A stretch of DNA of 64,000 bases, from the NCBI GenBank assembly GCA_010092885.1, contig JAADYX010000381.1, forward strand, positions 1 to 64,000, read 5' to 3'. The notes under the pieces were generated by a model. The model saw nothing but the letters and a program-made list of their open reading frames with translations. It searched no databases and was not told the DNA's origin. Of the stretch, positions 52,389 to 60,838 are shown piece after piece. Source of the DNA: Chloroflexota bacterium. GTDB lineage: Bacteria; Chloroflexota; Anaerolineae; Aggregatilineales; UBA3940. A program made the translations under genes and the position numbers. Numbering within the stretch: the first letter of the stretch is position 1; every line of letters begins with the position of its first letter.

Positions 52389-53480
52389 GTGCATTGTGTC
52401 CACATCAGCAAGGTGACCGGTGTCGCGGGCTCGGAGCGGCATCTGCTCAGTCTGCTGCCCGGTCTGGCTGAGCGCGGTCTGCGGATCACGATGCTCGTGC
52501 TTGAAGAACCGGCCCGACCAGCGGACGATTTCGTAGATGCTCTTATTGAACAGGGCGTCACAGTACAACGGGTGCCCATCCGGTCGCATCTTGATGCGCG
52601 CCTACCGGGTGAGTTGCGGCGCCGCTTGAAACGCCTCCAGCCCGATGTCGTTCACACGCACCTGGTGCATGCTGATTTCTATGGTCTGCCTGCCGCCCAT
52701 CAAGCCGGGGCGGCATTGTGTATTTCATCGCGCCATAATGACAATGCGTTTCGGCGCAATCTACTGTTCCGGGCAGCGAACCGGCGCGTGATGCGGCATA
52801 CCGATCGTGTGATCGCGATCAGCAGGGCACTGGCACGTTTTGTCGCTGACGTGGAGGGCATTGACCCTGAGAAGGTTGTTGCCATTCCTTATGGGATGCA
52901 GCCACCGATCTACCCTGCCAACATCCGGACACAGGCGCGGAAAGCGCTGCACCTTTCACCGGGGGCGGTTGTGATCGGGTTTGTGGGCCGTCTGATCAGG
53001 CAGAAAGGCGTGGACGTGCTGCTGCAGGCGGTAGGTCATCTGCCGGATGTCCAAGTCGTCATTATAGGCGATGGGCCGCTGCGCGCCGAACTGGAAGGGA
53101 CAGCGGGTGAGCACGTCCGGTTTGTAGGGTGGCGTCACGATGCGCGTGAACTGATGGCTGCTTTCGATGTGCTGGCGGTGCCCTCCCGTTGGGAGGGATT
53201 CGGGTTGGTAACTTTGGAAGCGATGAGCCACGCACTGCCGGTGGTAGCTGCCCGCGTGAGCGCTCTACCTGAGATCGTGGTGGATGGTGAGACCGGCCTA
53301 TTGGTGCCAGCTGAGGACGCTGCGTCTCTGGCTGCCGCGCTTAACACGCTTGTCACAGATCTGGATCTGGCGCGCCAGATGGGCCAAAAGGGCTATCAGC
53401 GTCTCTGTCATCACTTCTCTGAGCAAGCCATGATACAATCGACCTACGACGTGTATACGAATAAGGACGGAGTTGTATGA
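52389..53480 (+). CDS. Glycosyltransferase family 4
   Basis: 363 residues, GTG start. N-terminal GVAGSERHLLSLLPGL and HTHLVHADFY; C-terminal VIGFVGRLIRQKGVDVLLQAV and the donor motif PSRWEGFGLVTLEAMSHALPVV (E-x7-E). Retaining GT-B enzyme of unknown sugar. Ends in ATGA overlap with the asparagine-synthetase-like gene. Confidence 0.93.
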   Translation: MHCVHISKVTGVAGSERHLLSLLPGLAERGLRITMLVLEEPARPADDFVDALIEQGVTVQRVPIRSHLDARLPGELRRRLKRLQPDVVHTHLVHADFYGLPAAHQAGAALCISSRHNDNAFRRNLLFRAANRRVMRHTDRVIAISRALARFVADVEGIDPEKVVAIPYGMQPPIYPANIRTQARKALHLSPGAVVIGFVGRLIRQKGVDVLLQAVGHLPDVQVVIIGDGPLRAELEGTAGEHVRFVGWRHDARELMAAFDVLAVPSRWEGFGLVTLEAMSHALPVVAARVSALPEIVVDGETGLLVPAEDAASLAAALNTLVTDLDLARQMGQKGYQRLCHHFSEQAMIQSTYDVYTNKDGVV

Positions 53481-55399
53481 GTGGAATCTGCGGCATGCTG
53501 GCCCTAAAGGGCGCAGTGCCCGATGAACACGCATTGATCAGAATGGTCGACAGCCTTCACCACAGCGAGGGCGAACGCGCAGGGCACCGCATCATCGGCC
53601 AATGCGGTCTCGGGCTGCAAACACATATCACCACGCATGAGAATCCGCTCTTTGTCAGCCATGCCGCGCCTGATATACCGGTACGCGGCAGCCCACAGCA
53701 AGCCGTAGAAGCCTGGATTGTCAAGGATGGATTGGCTTTCAATCATGCAGATATCCGGGCCGCGCTGACCGCCATGCGCCATCGCTTCAAAACCGGGGAA
53801 GATACAGAAACACTCCTGCGCTCCTATATTCAGTTTGGCCCAGAGAACTTCATCAAACCCTACCGGGGGCAGTTCACTCTCGCCATCTGGGATGAAACCC
53901 ACCACCGGCTGACGCTGCTGCGCGACCGGTTGGGTCAGAAGCCGATCTACTATGCTATCACCGATGAATGGGTTGTATTCAGCTCAAAGATCAAGTCCGT
54001 ATTGGAACACCCTGCGGTGGGCAAAAGGCCCAATCTGGCAGCAATTCCCTATCAGCTCGCTGTAGGCTTCCCACCGCCAGGCCAGACGATGTTCGAAGGC
54101 GTGAACATCCTGCCGCCAGGGCACATGCTGACTGTGCAGCTGTACACCGAACAGGACGCCTTCCCTGATATCGAGCCCTACTGGCAGCCTCCGTTGACAG
54201 AAACGGGTGACGATCCCCGCAGTGAAGAGGATATCGCTTACGAACTGCTGGCCCATCTGCGGTGGGCCACAGGGCTGAACCGCTTTGGGGCACGTGAAAT
54301 CGGGATATTTCTACAGGGTGGCCTGAGCTCCTCGGCACTGTTGGCGCTGCTCTTGCAGCAGACTTCCGACCAGGTCACCACGTTTTCGGTTAACCTGCCA
54401 GGCGGCTTTGCCCATGATGAGATGTCGGTGATCCGCAAGCTGCGCGCCCGCTATGTGACACGTCACATAGATATTGACATTGATCCAAACGTACCTGCTT
54501 TGATCGACCGTCTGCTGTGGCTGAATGATGAGCCGTTTGGTGATGCAGGCGTGGTCATGGCTCATGCAGCCTATGAGGCAATGAGCGAGCATGTCCCCGT
54601 TGTGCTGATGGGCAATGGTGGCGATGAGCTGTTTGCAGGTTACGAGGACTTCCGTATTGCTCAGATTGCACGGCAGTATGATCGTCTGCCGGATATCGCT
54701 CAGCGGGCAATCGGTGGCGCAGTGGAACGTCTGCCCACGTCATCGTCACGACAGGGCGTGGCCTGGCGGATCTCCCAGGTGGCACAGACCGCGAACCTTT
54801 CACTGGCTGAGCGCTATCTGGAGTGGATCCGGTATGTGCCGGATGAGTGGTTCAACCAGATATTGGGCACAAGTGCGGCGACAGCTGTGCGGCGACAGTA
54901 CAGCACCCATTTTGATCTGGAAGGCGCCGATGGGTTTATCGCCCCGCTGTTGGATGTCAATATCCGGGTGCACCTGCCTTACGATCAGCTGGTCCGGCTT
55001 GACCATGTGGCCGGGGCTGCCGGGTTGAACGTCCGCCTGCCGTTCATGGACCATCATCTGGTACAATTTGCCGCCGGTATCCCTGCCTCCTTAAAGCTCA
55101 AACGCGGCATCTCACGGTACATCCTACGGCAGGCACTTGCCGAAGTCCTTCCCCGCCGTGTGTTGGACAGCCGTGGCGAGACCGGCCTGCCCGCCCCGGT
55201 TGACGACTGGTTCCGGGGAGACGTAGGCAGCATTGCTCAGAAAGCGCTGCTCAATGAGAAGGCGGCAATCGCAGGCCTGTTTGACACTGACCCGGTGCAC
55301 GTTATGCTTGAACAGCATCGCAGTGGCGCGGCGGATCTGGGACGGGCATTGTGGCCCATCCTGATCCTGGAGCTCTGGATGCAGCGGTCCTTCGTCTGA
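53477..55399 (+). CDS. Asparagine-synthetase-like protein with altered active sites
   Basis: 640 residues with the AsnB layout: N-terminal glutamine amidotransferase-like domain (about 1-215), then the ATP-pyrophosphatase synthetase domain (about 250-620). The N-terminus is MSGICG: Ser replaces the catalytic Cys2 of the usual MCGI. In the synthetase half the PP-loop SGGLDSS reads QGGLSSS (280-286), so its Asp is lost; the later GGDELFAGY is kept. The usual Lys in KYILR is Arg (SRYILR), and RKKGF is changed to RGETGL. Glutaminase activity is not expected, and the usual ATP-dependent ligation is doubtful. It lies in the glycan cluster, ATGA-coupled to the GT4 gene; a binding or modifier role is possible. 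Confidence 0.88.
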   Translation: MSGICGMLALKGAVPDEHALIRMVDSLHHSEGERAGHRIIGQCGLGLQTHITTHENPLFVSHAAPDIPVRGSPQQAVEAWIVKDGLAFNHADIRAALTAMRHRFKTGEDTETLLRSYIQFGPENFIKPYRGQFTLAIWDETHHRLTLLRDRLGQKPIYYAITDEWVVFSSKIKSVLEHPAVGKRPNLAAIPYQLAVGFPPPGQTMFEGVNILPPGHMLTVQLYTEQDAFPDIEPYWQPPLTETGDDPRSEEDIAYELLAHLRWATGLNRFGAREIGIFLQGGLSSSALLALLLQQTSDQVTTFSVNLPGGFAHDEMSVIRKLRARYVTRHIDIDIDPNVPALIDRLLWLNDEPFGDAGVVMAHAAYEAMSEHVPVVLMGNGGDELFAGYEDFRIAQIARQYDRLPDIAQRAIGGAVERLPTSSSRQGVAWRISQVAQTANLSLAERYLEWIRYVPDEWFNQILGTSAATAVRRQYSTHFDLEGADGFIAPLLDVNIRVHLPYDQLVRLDHVAGAAGLNVRLPFMDHHLVQFAAGIPASLKLKRGISRYILRQALAEVLPRRVLDSRGETGLPAPVDDWFRGDVGSIAQKALLNEKAAIAGLFDTDPVHVMLEQHRSGAADLGRALWPILILELWMQRSFV

Positions 55400-55416
55400 A
55401 AGGGGAATTCACTCTT

Positions 55417-56367
55417 ATGGAACGTGTGCTGGTCACCGGTGGGGCAGGCTTCATCGGATCCAATCTGGTTGATGCATTGTTGGCTCAGGGCTACGGCGTC
55501 CGCGTGCTGGACAATTTCTCAACAGGGCGCCGCGAAAATCTAGCCGCTGTGCTGTCTGATATTGAGCTGATCGAGGGCGACCTAACTGCTTTAAAGGATG
55601 TCCGCAACGCGGTTGATGGTGTAGATGCCATACTGCATCAGGGTGCAGTTCCTTCCGTGCCGAAGTCGGTCCAAGATCCACTCACCTCCAACAATGCAAA
55701 CGTGACCGGAACACTCCATGTGCTGGTTGCTGCACACGATGCGGGCGTCCGGCGGGTAGTGTACGCGTCGTCCTCATCCGTGTACGGTGACCAGGCTCCG
55801 GATGCAGCCAAAGTCGAGGCGATGACCCCGCAGCCTATCTCCCCGTATGGGGTGGCCAAGCTGGCCGCTGAGCATTATATGGGGGTTTTTCACCACGTCT
55901 ACGGCCTGGAAACGGTGTCACTGCGATACTTCAACGTGTTCGGGCCGCGGCAAAACCCCAGCAGTGCCTATGCTGCTGTTATACCGAAGTTCATCACCAT
56001 GCTGCTGAACGGTCAGCCGCCGACGATCTATGGTGACGGAGAGCAAACCCGCGACTTCACCTTCATCGGCAATGTGGTGGCCGGCAACCTGCATGCCTTG
56101 ACCGCCCCGGCCCCCGACGTGGCAGGCGAAGTCTTCAACCTGGCCATGGGTGGGCAGACTTCGCTTAATGAGCTGGTGGCCTATCTCCAACGGATCACGG
56201 GGCAGGCTGTCGAACCGGTCTACACAGACCCTCGCCCGGGGGATATCAAGCACTCGCGGGCGGCGGTGGACAAATTCCGGCAGGCCGGATTTGAACCGTC
56301 TATTTCACTGGAAGAGGGACTGCGTCAGACGGTAGCGTGGTACCGGCAGCATGCCGTTGTAGACTGA
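55417..56367 (+). CDS. NAD-dependent sugar-nucleotide epimerase (GalE/WbpP-like)
   Basis: 316 residues, extended SDR. GGAGFIGSNLVDALL at the N-terminus, catalytic SSSVYGD Ser and SPYGVAK Tyr/Lys, and RYFNVFGPRQNP. It interconverts UDP-hexoses (Glc/Gal or GlcNAc/GalNAc). ATG 55417 is used, 18 bases after the previous stop, with AGGGGAA before it. Supplies precursor to the surrounding glycosyltransferases. Confidence 0.94.
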   Translation: MERVLVTGGAGFIGSNLVDALLAQGYGVRVLDNFSTGRRENLAAVLSDIELIEGDLTALKDVRNAVDGVDAILHQGAVPSVPKSVQDPLTSNNANVTGTLHVLVAAHDAGVRRVVYASSSSVYGDQAPDAAKVEAMTPQPISPYGVAKLAAEHYMGVFHHVYGLETVSLRYFNVFGPRQNPSSAYAAVIPKFITMLLNGQPPTIYGDGEQTRDFTFIGNVVAGNLHALTAPAPDVAGEVFNLAMGGQTSLNELVAYLQRITGQAVEPVYTDPRPGDIKHSRAAVDKFRQAGFEPSISLEEGLRQTVAWYRQHAVVD

Positions 56368-57524
56368 TGACCCCTTACCGGATCATGCGCATTATCGCCC
56401 GCCTGAACGTAGGGGGGCCCGCCATCCATGTGTCGCTGCTTTCCAAGGGGCTGAATGATTCCCAGTTTGAAACCATGCTGGTCTCAGGAAAGCTGGGCCC
56501 GCATGAGGGCGATATGAGCGATCTCACCCATGGATTAAATGTGCAGACTATCCCCGCCATGCAGCGCTCGATCCATCCGCTGCGCGATGCGCAGGCCGTG
56601 CTGGCGCTGATACGCCTGATGCGATCCTACCGGCCGCATATCGTCCATACTCACACAGCGAAAGCTGGTTTCGTAGGGCGGTTAGCCGCCCGCCTGACGG
56701 GTGTTCCCGCTGTGGTACACACGTTTCACGGCCATGTATTCCATGGCTATTTCGGCCCGCTTAAGACCGCTCTATTTCTCCGGCTGGAGCGCCTGAGCGC
56801 AAAAGCTTCTGATGTGATCCTGACAATCAGTGACCGACTGCGAGACGAACTTATCGGCTACCGGATCGCTGCTGCGGACCGGATCCGCGTGGTACCGTTA
56901 GGCCTCGACCTGACCAGCCTGACAGATGTAGAGGGCCTGTGCGGCAGGCTGCACGCTGAACTGGGCTGCCCGTCGGAGTATCCGCTGGTGGGAATCGTTG
57001 GGCGGCTGGTACCGATTAAGAATCACAATCTTTTCCTAGAGGCTGCCCGCCTGATGGCAGACCATCATGCGACGGTGCGGTTTGTGATTGTGGGCGACGG
57101 TGAGGAACGCAGCGCCATAGAGGCCCGTATTAAAGCACTTGACCTCACTGATCGTGTCTACCTCACCGGGTGGCGGCGTGATCTGCCCGTCATCTATGCG
57201 GGGCTGAGCGCGCTTGCGCTAACCTCGCGCAATGAGGGTACGCCTGTATCGATCATCGAGGCGATGGCGGCAGGAGTTCCTGTTGTGGCGACCAATGTGG
57301 GCGGTGTCCCTGATCTGCTGGCGAATGGCTCGCTCGGCCGCATGGTAGCGGATGGTGATGCTGAAGCGTTGGCTGAGAACATCCTCAATGTGCTTGAGGA
57401 AGCGCCACAAACACAGATCGATCAAGCTCGTGCGCATGTGCTGGCTCACTATGACTCCGCCCGTCTGCTCGACGATCTGCGCGTGCTGTATACAGAGGTG
57501 CTGGCCGCAAAAGGCTATGACTGA
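56367..57524 (+). CDS. Glycosyltransferase family 4
   Basis: 385 residues. MRIIARLNVGGPAIHVSLL opening, HTHTAKAGFVGRLAARLTG (acceptor side) and FHGHVFHGYF, with donor-side VPIKNHNLFLEAARLM and LTSRNEGTPVSIIEAMAAG (E-x7-E). Similar to enzymes adding the second sugar to undecaprenyl-linked glycans. TGATG overlap with the epimerase, and its end overlaps the transferase gene by 8 bases. Confidence 0.93.
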   Translation: MTPYRIMRIIARLNVGGPAIHVSLLSKGLNDSQFETMLVSGKLGPHEGDMSDLTHGLNVQTIPAMQRSIHPLRDAQAVLALIRLMRSYRPHIVHTHTAKAGFVGRLAARLTGVPAVVHTFHGHVFHGYFGPLKTALFLRLERLSAKASDVILTISDRLRDELIGYRIAAADRIRVVPLGLDLTSLTDVEGLCGRLHAELGCPSEYPLVGIVGRLVPIKNHNLFLEAARLMADHHATVRFVIVGDGEERSAIEARIKALDLTDRVYLTGWRRDLPVIYAGLSALALTSRNEGTPVSIIEAMAAGVPVVATNVGGVPDLLANGSLGRMVADGDAEALAENILNVLEEAPQTQIDQARAHVLAHYDSARLLDDLRVLYTEVLAAKGYD

Positions 57525-58551
57525 GTTCATCCCGTTTATCCTGATATCCGGCGTAGCCTCATTCGTGGCCACACCGTTGATGCGCCAGATCGCTGAGCGT
57601 ATTGGGTTCGTCGCCAATCCGTCAGCCGACCGGGTGCATCGCAAGCCGACCCCCATGCTGGGTGGACTGGCTATCTATATTGGGCTGGCAGTTGGCATAG
57701 CGCTCGGCAGCACGGAACAGCCGCTGAGTGAGGTGTTGGCTGTTTTTGGGGGGATGACACTGGTTATGTTGGTCGGCCTGATCGATGATCGCTATGGTAC
57801 GCCCCAACTGCTGAGAGTATTGGTGGAGATTGCTGCAGCGCTGATGCTCATCTGGGCAGGTATCCAGATCCAACTGTTTGACAATGAGCTTATAGACATC
57901 CTGTTGACCCTTATGTGGGTGGTAGGCATCTGCAACGCCATCAACTTCATGGACAACATGGACGGCCTGGCGGCCGGTTTGGCGGCTGCGGCTGCTTTTT
58001 TCTTCTTCATTCTTGGCGTGATCGAAGGATTGGGCCTGGTCACGATGCTCAGTGCGGCCATGCTGGGCGCTACGGTGGGCTTTCTATATTACAACTTCAA
58101 CCCGGCGACGCTGTTCATGGGAGATACGGGCAGCCTGCTGATTGGGTTTGTGCTGGCTGTGCTGGGGATCAAGCTGCGGTTTACCGGGGTGCCTAACAGC
58201 ATCACCTGGATCATCCCGATTATCATTCTGGGTGTGCCCATCTTTGATACAACCCTGGTCGTCATCTCCCGGCTAAGGCGCGGTGTGCCGGTTTCTCAGG
58301 GGGGTAAGGACCATACCTCACACCGATTGGTAAGTATCGAAGGCATGCTGCCTTCACGGTCCGTGATGACCCTCTATCTGATCACGGTAGCGCTCGGTCT
58401 GATGGCATTGATGCTGCGCGATGCCACGCAGATCCAGGCCTGGACTATATTGGGCATCCTGATTGTGCTGTTTTTGCTGGGCTTGGGATGGCTGGAACTG
58501 CGCTTCGCGCCAGAGCGGCTGGCGGAGAAAGTCAGCCCACCGGGGGACTGA
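57517..58551 (+). CDS. Undecaprenyl-phosphate sugar-1-phosphate transferase (WecA/TagO/MraY family)
   Basis: 344 residues, about ten membrane helices. The HRKPTPMLGGLA and NFMDNMDGLAAG (metal-binding Asp) motifs, plus FMGDTGSLLIGF and a GGKDHTSHRL loop, identify the polyprenyl-phosphate N-acetylhexosamine-1-phosphate transferase family. It starts glycan synthesis on undecaprenyl phosphate, probably using UDP-GlcNAc. Its place at the end of a glycosyltransferase cluster argues for WecA/TagO rather than MraY. Confidence 0.93.
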   Translation: MTEFIPFILISGVASFVATPLMRQIAERIGFVANPSADRVHRKPTPMLGGLAIYIGLAVGIALGSTEQPLSEVLAVFGGMTLVMLVGLIDDRYGTPQLLRVLVEIAAALMLIWAGIQIQLFDNELIDILLTLMWVVGICNAINFMDNMDGLAAGLAAAAAFFFFILGVIEGLGLVTMLSAAMLGATVGFLYYNFNPATLFMGDTGSLLIGFVLAVLGIKLRFTGVPNSITWIIPIIILGVPIFDTTLVVISRLRRGVPVSQGGKDHTSHRLVSIEGMLPSRSVMTLYLITVALGLMALMLRDATQIQAWTILGILIVLFLLGLGWLELRFAPERLAEKVSPPGD

Positions 58552-58575
58552 GGGCACGGCGGTCACCGCGCCCTC
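58550..58575. terminator. Stem-loop between convergent genes
   Basis: Outer stem GAGGGC/GCCCTC and inner stem GCGG/CCGC with a TCA loop, directly between the transferase stop and the regulator stop. No T-run. A weak terminator for either strand at best. Confidence 0.4.
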
Positions 58576-58588
58576 GTGACTGTCAGAG

Positions 58589-59296
58589 TCAGCCGATTTC
58601 AAGATCGGCGAACGAATAGCCAATGCCACGTTCGGTCAGGATCACACGGGGGACCGTGGGATCATCTTCCAACTTTTGGCGGAGCCGGTGGATATGCACC
58701 CGCAGCACGTTGCGGTCGTTAACAGTAGGATCGGAACGCCATACACGTTCAATGAGGGTATCAGCGTCCACAACATCACCCTTGTGCTTGATCAATACAT
58801 GCAGCAGCGCGTTCTCAATGGGAGTCAACTTATGCCGTTTGCCCTGTACAGCGATCTCCCGCTGGACCGGGTCAATGACCAGCCAGTCGTAGATATGCAG
58901 CTTGGGCCCGGAAGCATAGCTGAAGTTGTTGATACGGCTGAGGATGCGGCGAATGCGCATGGCAACTTCTTCAACATCGATCTGGCCACGCAGGAAGTCA
59001 TCGGCGTATTGGAGCGCTTCCACTGCGCGCGGCGAGTCCGGATTGTTGTCAATAGCAATGATGGGCAGCCCGGCGATATCGTAGAGGAGTTCACACAGTT
59101 CGAGACCATCCATGTCGGGCAGTTCGAGCGCAACAATCAGCAGGTGGGGGAGGCCCTGTTCGTCCGTGTACTCACGGGCCGCTACTCCACCTTCCAGGTG
59201 AACGACCTCAAAGCCAGTTTCGTCGAGCTCGGCTCTGAGTTCATCTACATCGAAGGGTGAACCGACGACGATGATCTTCTTGAGATTCTCGGTCAT
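58589..59296 (-). CDS. Atypical OmpR-like regulator lacking the phosphoacceptor
   Basis: 235 residues. The N-terminal domain (about 8-118) keeps the receiver fold but not its chemistry: VVGSPFDVDE replaces the acidic pair, Ala56 stands at the phosphoacceptor (LIVALELPDMDG), Asp82 replaces the Thr/Ser switch, and RGQ replaces the TKP Lys. The winged-helix output domain is intact (LTPIENALLHVLIKHKGD, NVLRVHIHRLRQKL, ERGIGYSF). So it should bind DNA without phosphorylation, perhaps sensing a ligand or partner. ATG 59296 has AAGGAA before it. Divergent from the S10 peptidase gene. Confidence 0.88.
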   Translation of the reverse strand: MTENLKKIIVVGSPFDVDELRAELDETGFEVVHLEGGVAAREYTDEQGLPHLLIVALELPDMDGLELCELLYDIAGLPIIAIDNNPDSPRAVEALQYADDFLRGQIDVEEVAMRIRRILSRINNFSYASGPKLHIYDWLVIDPVQREIAVQGKRHKLTPIENALLHVLIKHKGDVVDADTLIERVWRSDPTVNDRNVLRVHIHRLRQKLEDDPTVPRVILTERGIGYSFADLEIG

Positions 59297-59317
59297 CTTA
59301 CAAGTTCCTTTTGCATG

Positions 59318-59352
59318 TGTATAAAGCGTATACTCCCTAATATATTTATACA
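59318..59352. promoter_or_regulatory. Inverted repeat in the divergent promoter region, putative operator
   Basis: TGTATAAA (59318-59325) and TTTATACA (59345-59352) are exact 8-bp complements separated by 19 AT-rich bases that include GTATACTCCCTAATATA. A TAAAAT hexamer (59368 region) could be the -10 for the S10 gene. The symmetry suits a dimeric winged-helix regulator such as the adjacent gene product. Confidence 0.45.
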
Positions 59353-59413
59353 TGGTAGACATGCTAAAATCAAATAGTACCCTAGTAACATCAATGCCAC
59401 ATGGAGCACAACA

Positions 59414-60838
59414 ATGACTACCGAAAATGAAGAAGCCACCCCTGAACCCATCGAAACGACGCACAGTCTCACACTCGGCAGCCGAACCCTGAACTACACG
59501 GCTACAGTCGGTATGCTTCCCGTTGAGCACGACGAGGCCGAGGCGGAGATCTTCTTCACCGCCTATACGCGAACCGACATCAACGAACTCAATCGGGCCC
59601 GCCCCCTTATCTTCGCGTTTAACGGTGGGCCCGGTTCTTCATCAATCTGGCTGCATCTGGGCGCGTTGGGACCCAAGAGGGTTCGTATGCAAAATGAAGG
59701 ATGGATGCCTGCCCCACCCTACCACCTGGTACCCAACATGAGCACCTGGCTGGAGTTCGCCGATCTGGTGTTCATCGATCCGGTTGGCACCGGGTACAGT
59801 CGTGCTGCCGATCCGGAGAAGAACGAAACCTTCTGGAACCTGGAAGGCGATCTGGCCTCTGTGGGCGAATTCATCCGCCTGTACCTCACCCGTTACGAAC
59901 GCTGGTCCTCGCCTCTGTTCCTGGCTGGTGAAAGCTACGGTACCACTCGGGCGGCGGGTCTGAGCGCACATCTCATTGACCGGGGCATTGGGCTGAACGG
60001 CATCATCCTCATTTCCACGATTCTCAACTTCCAGACGGTGCGCTGGGCCCCGGGCAATGATCTGCCATATGTGCTGTATCTACCAGGTTACACGGCAGCG
60101 GCCTGGTATCATGGTCGCCTACCTGAGGATCTGGATACCCGTCCACTGCGCGATGTATTGACCGAGGTTGAAGCCTGGGCGCAGAGCGAATATCTGGTTG
60201 CGTTAATGCAGGGGGATCGGATTACCTTGGCGGAACGGGAGCTCGTCGTGCAGCAGCTGGCACGTTACACGGGTCTGACTCCGATGTATGTCGACCAATC
60301 GGACCTGCGGATACCACTCAACTTGTTCAGGAAGGAACTGCTGCGTGATGTGGCGTTAGCTGTGGGGCGGCTGGACTCGCGGTTCACGGCCACTGAACCC
60401 ATGCCTGTGACTGACTCGCCGAAGTTTGACCCCTCGCTGATGGCGATCACCCCACCGTACACGTCCATGTTGAATGCCTATATGCGTCAAGAACTGGGCT
60501 ACCAGACAGATCGTAAGTACGAGGTGCTGAGCTTTGATGTCAATCAGGCCTGGGCGTGGGAACGTGGTGTGTATCCGGATACGAGTGAAGCGCTGCGTGA
60601 TGCCATGATGAAGAACCGGTATATGAAGGTGTTTATCGGATCCGGCCTTTATGATCTGGCTACTCCGTACTTCGCTGCGGAATACACACTCGCCCATATG
60701 CGATTGGGCCCTGAGCTGCGTGACAACATCCAAACGGCCGAGTATCCGGCAGGGCACATGTTCTACATTGAAACGGAGTCCTTACGGCAGCTTCGCACAG
60801 ACATCGAGGCATTTGTCGCTTTTGCGGTGGCGCTCTAA
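59414..60838 (+). CDS. Serine carboxypeptidase-like protein (peptidase S10)
   Basis: 474 residues. The oxyanion region FNGGPGSSS (69-77), catalytic Ser174 in GESYGTTRA, Asp in GSGLYDLATPY (about 412) and His in YPAGHMFY (about 452) give a complete alpha/beta-hydrolase triad. S10 enzymes remove C-terminal residues at acid pH, though bacterial members are little studied. There is no signal peptide (MTTENEEATPEPIETTHS), so it is either cytoplasmic or exported by another route. GGAG precedes the ATG. Confidence 0.93.
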   Translation: MTTENEEATPEPIETTHSLTLGSRTLNYTATVGMLPVEHDEAEAEIFFTAYTRTDINELNRARPLIFAFNGGPGSSSIWLHLGALGPKRVRMQNEGWMPAPPYHLVPNMSTWLEFADLVFIDPVGTGYSRAADPEKNETFWNLEGDLASVGEFIRLYLTRYERWSSPLFLAGESYGTTRAAGLSAHLIDRGIGLNGIILISTILNFQTVRWAPGNDLPYVLYLPGYTAAAWYHGRLPEDLDTRPLRDVLTEVEAWAQSEYLVALMQGDRITLAERELVVQQLARYTGLTPMYVDQSDLRIPLNLFRKELLRDVALAVGRLDSRFTATEPMPVTDSPKFDPSLMAITPPYTSMLNAYMRQELGYQTDRKYEVLSFDVNQAWAWERGVYPDTSEALRDAMMKNRYMKVFIGSGLYDLATPYFAAEYTLAHMRLGPELRDNIQTAEYPAGHMFYIETESLRQLRTDIEAFVAFAVAL

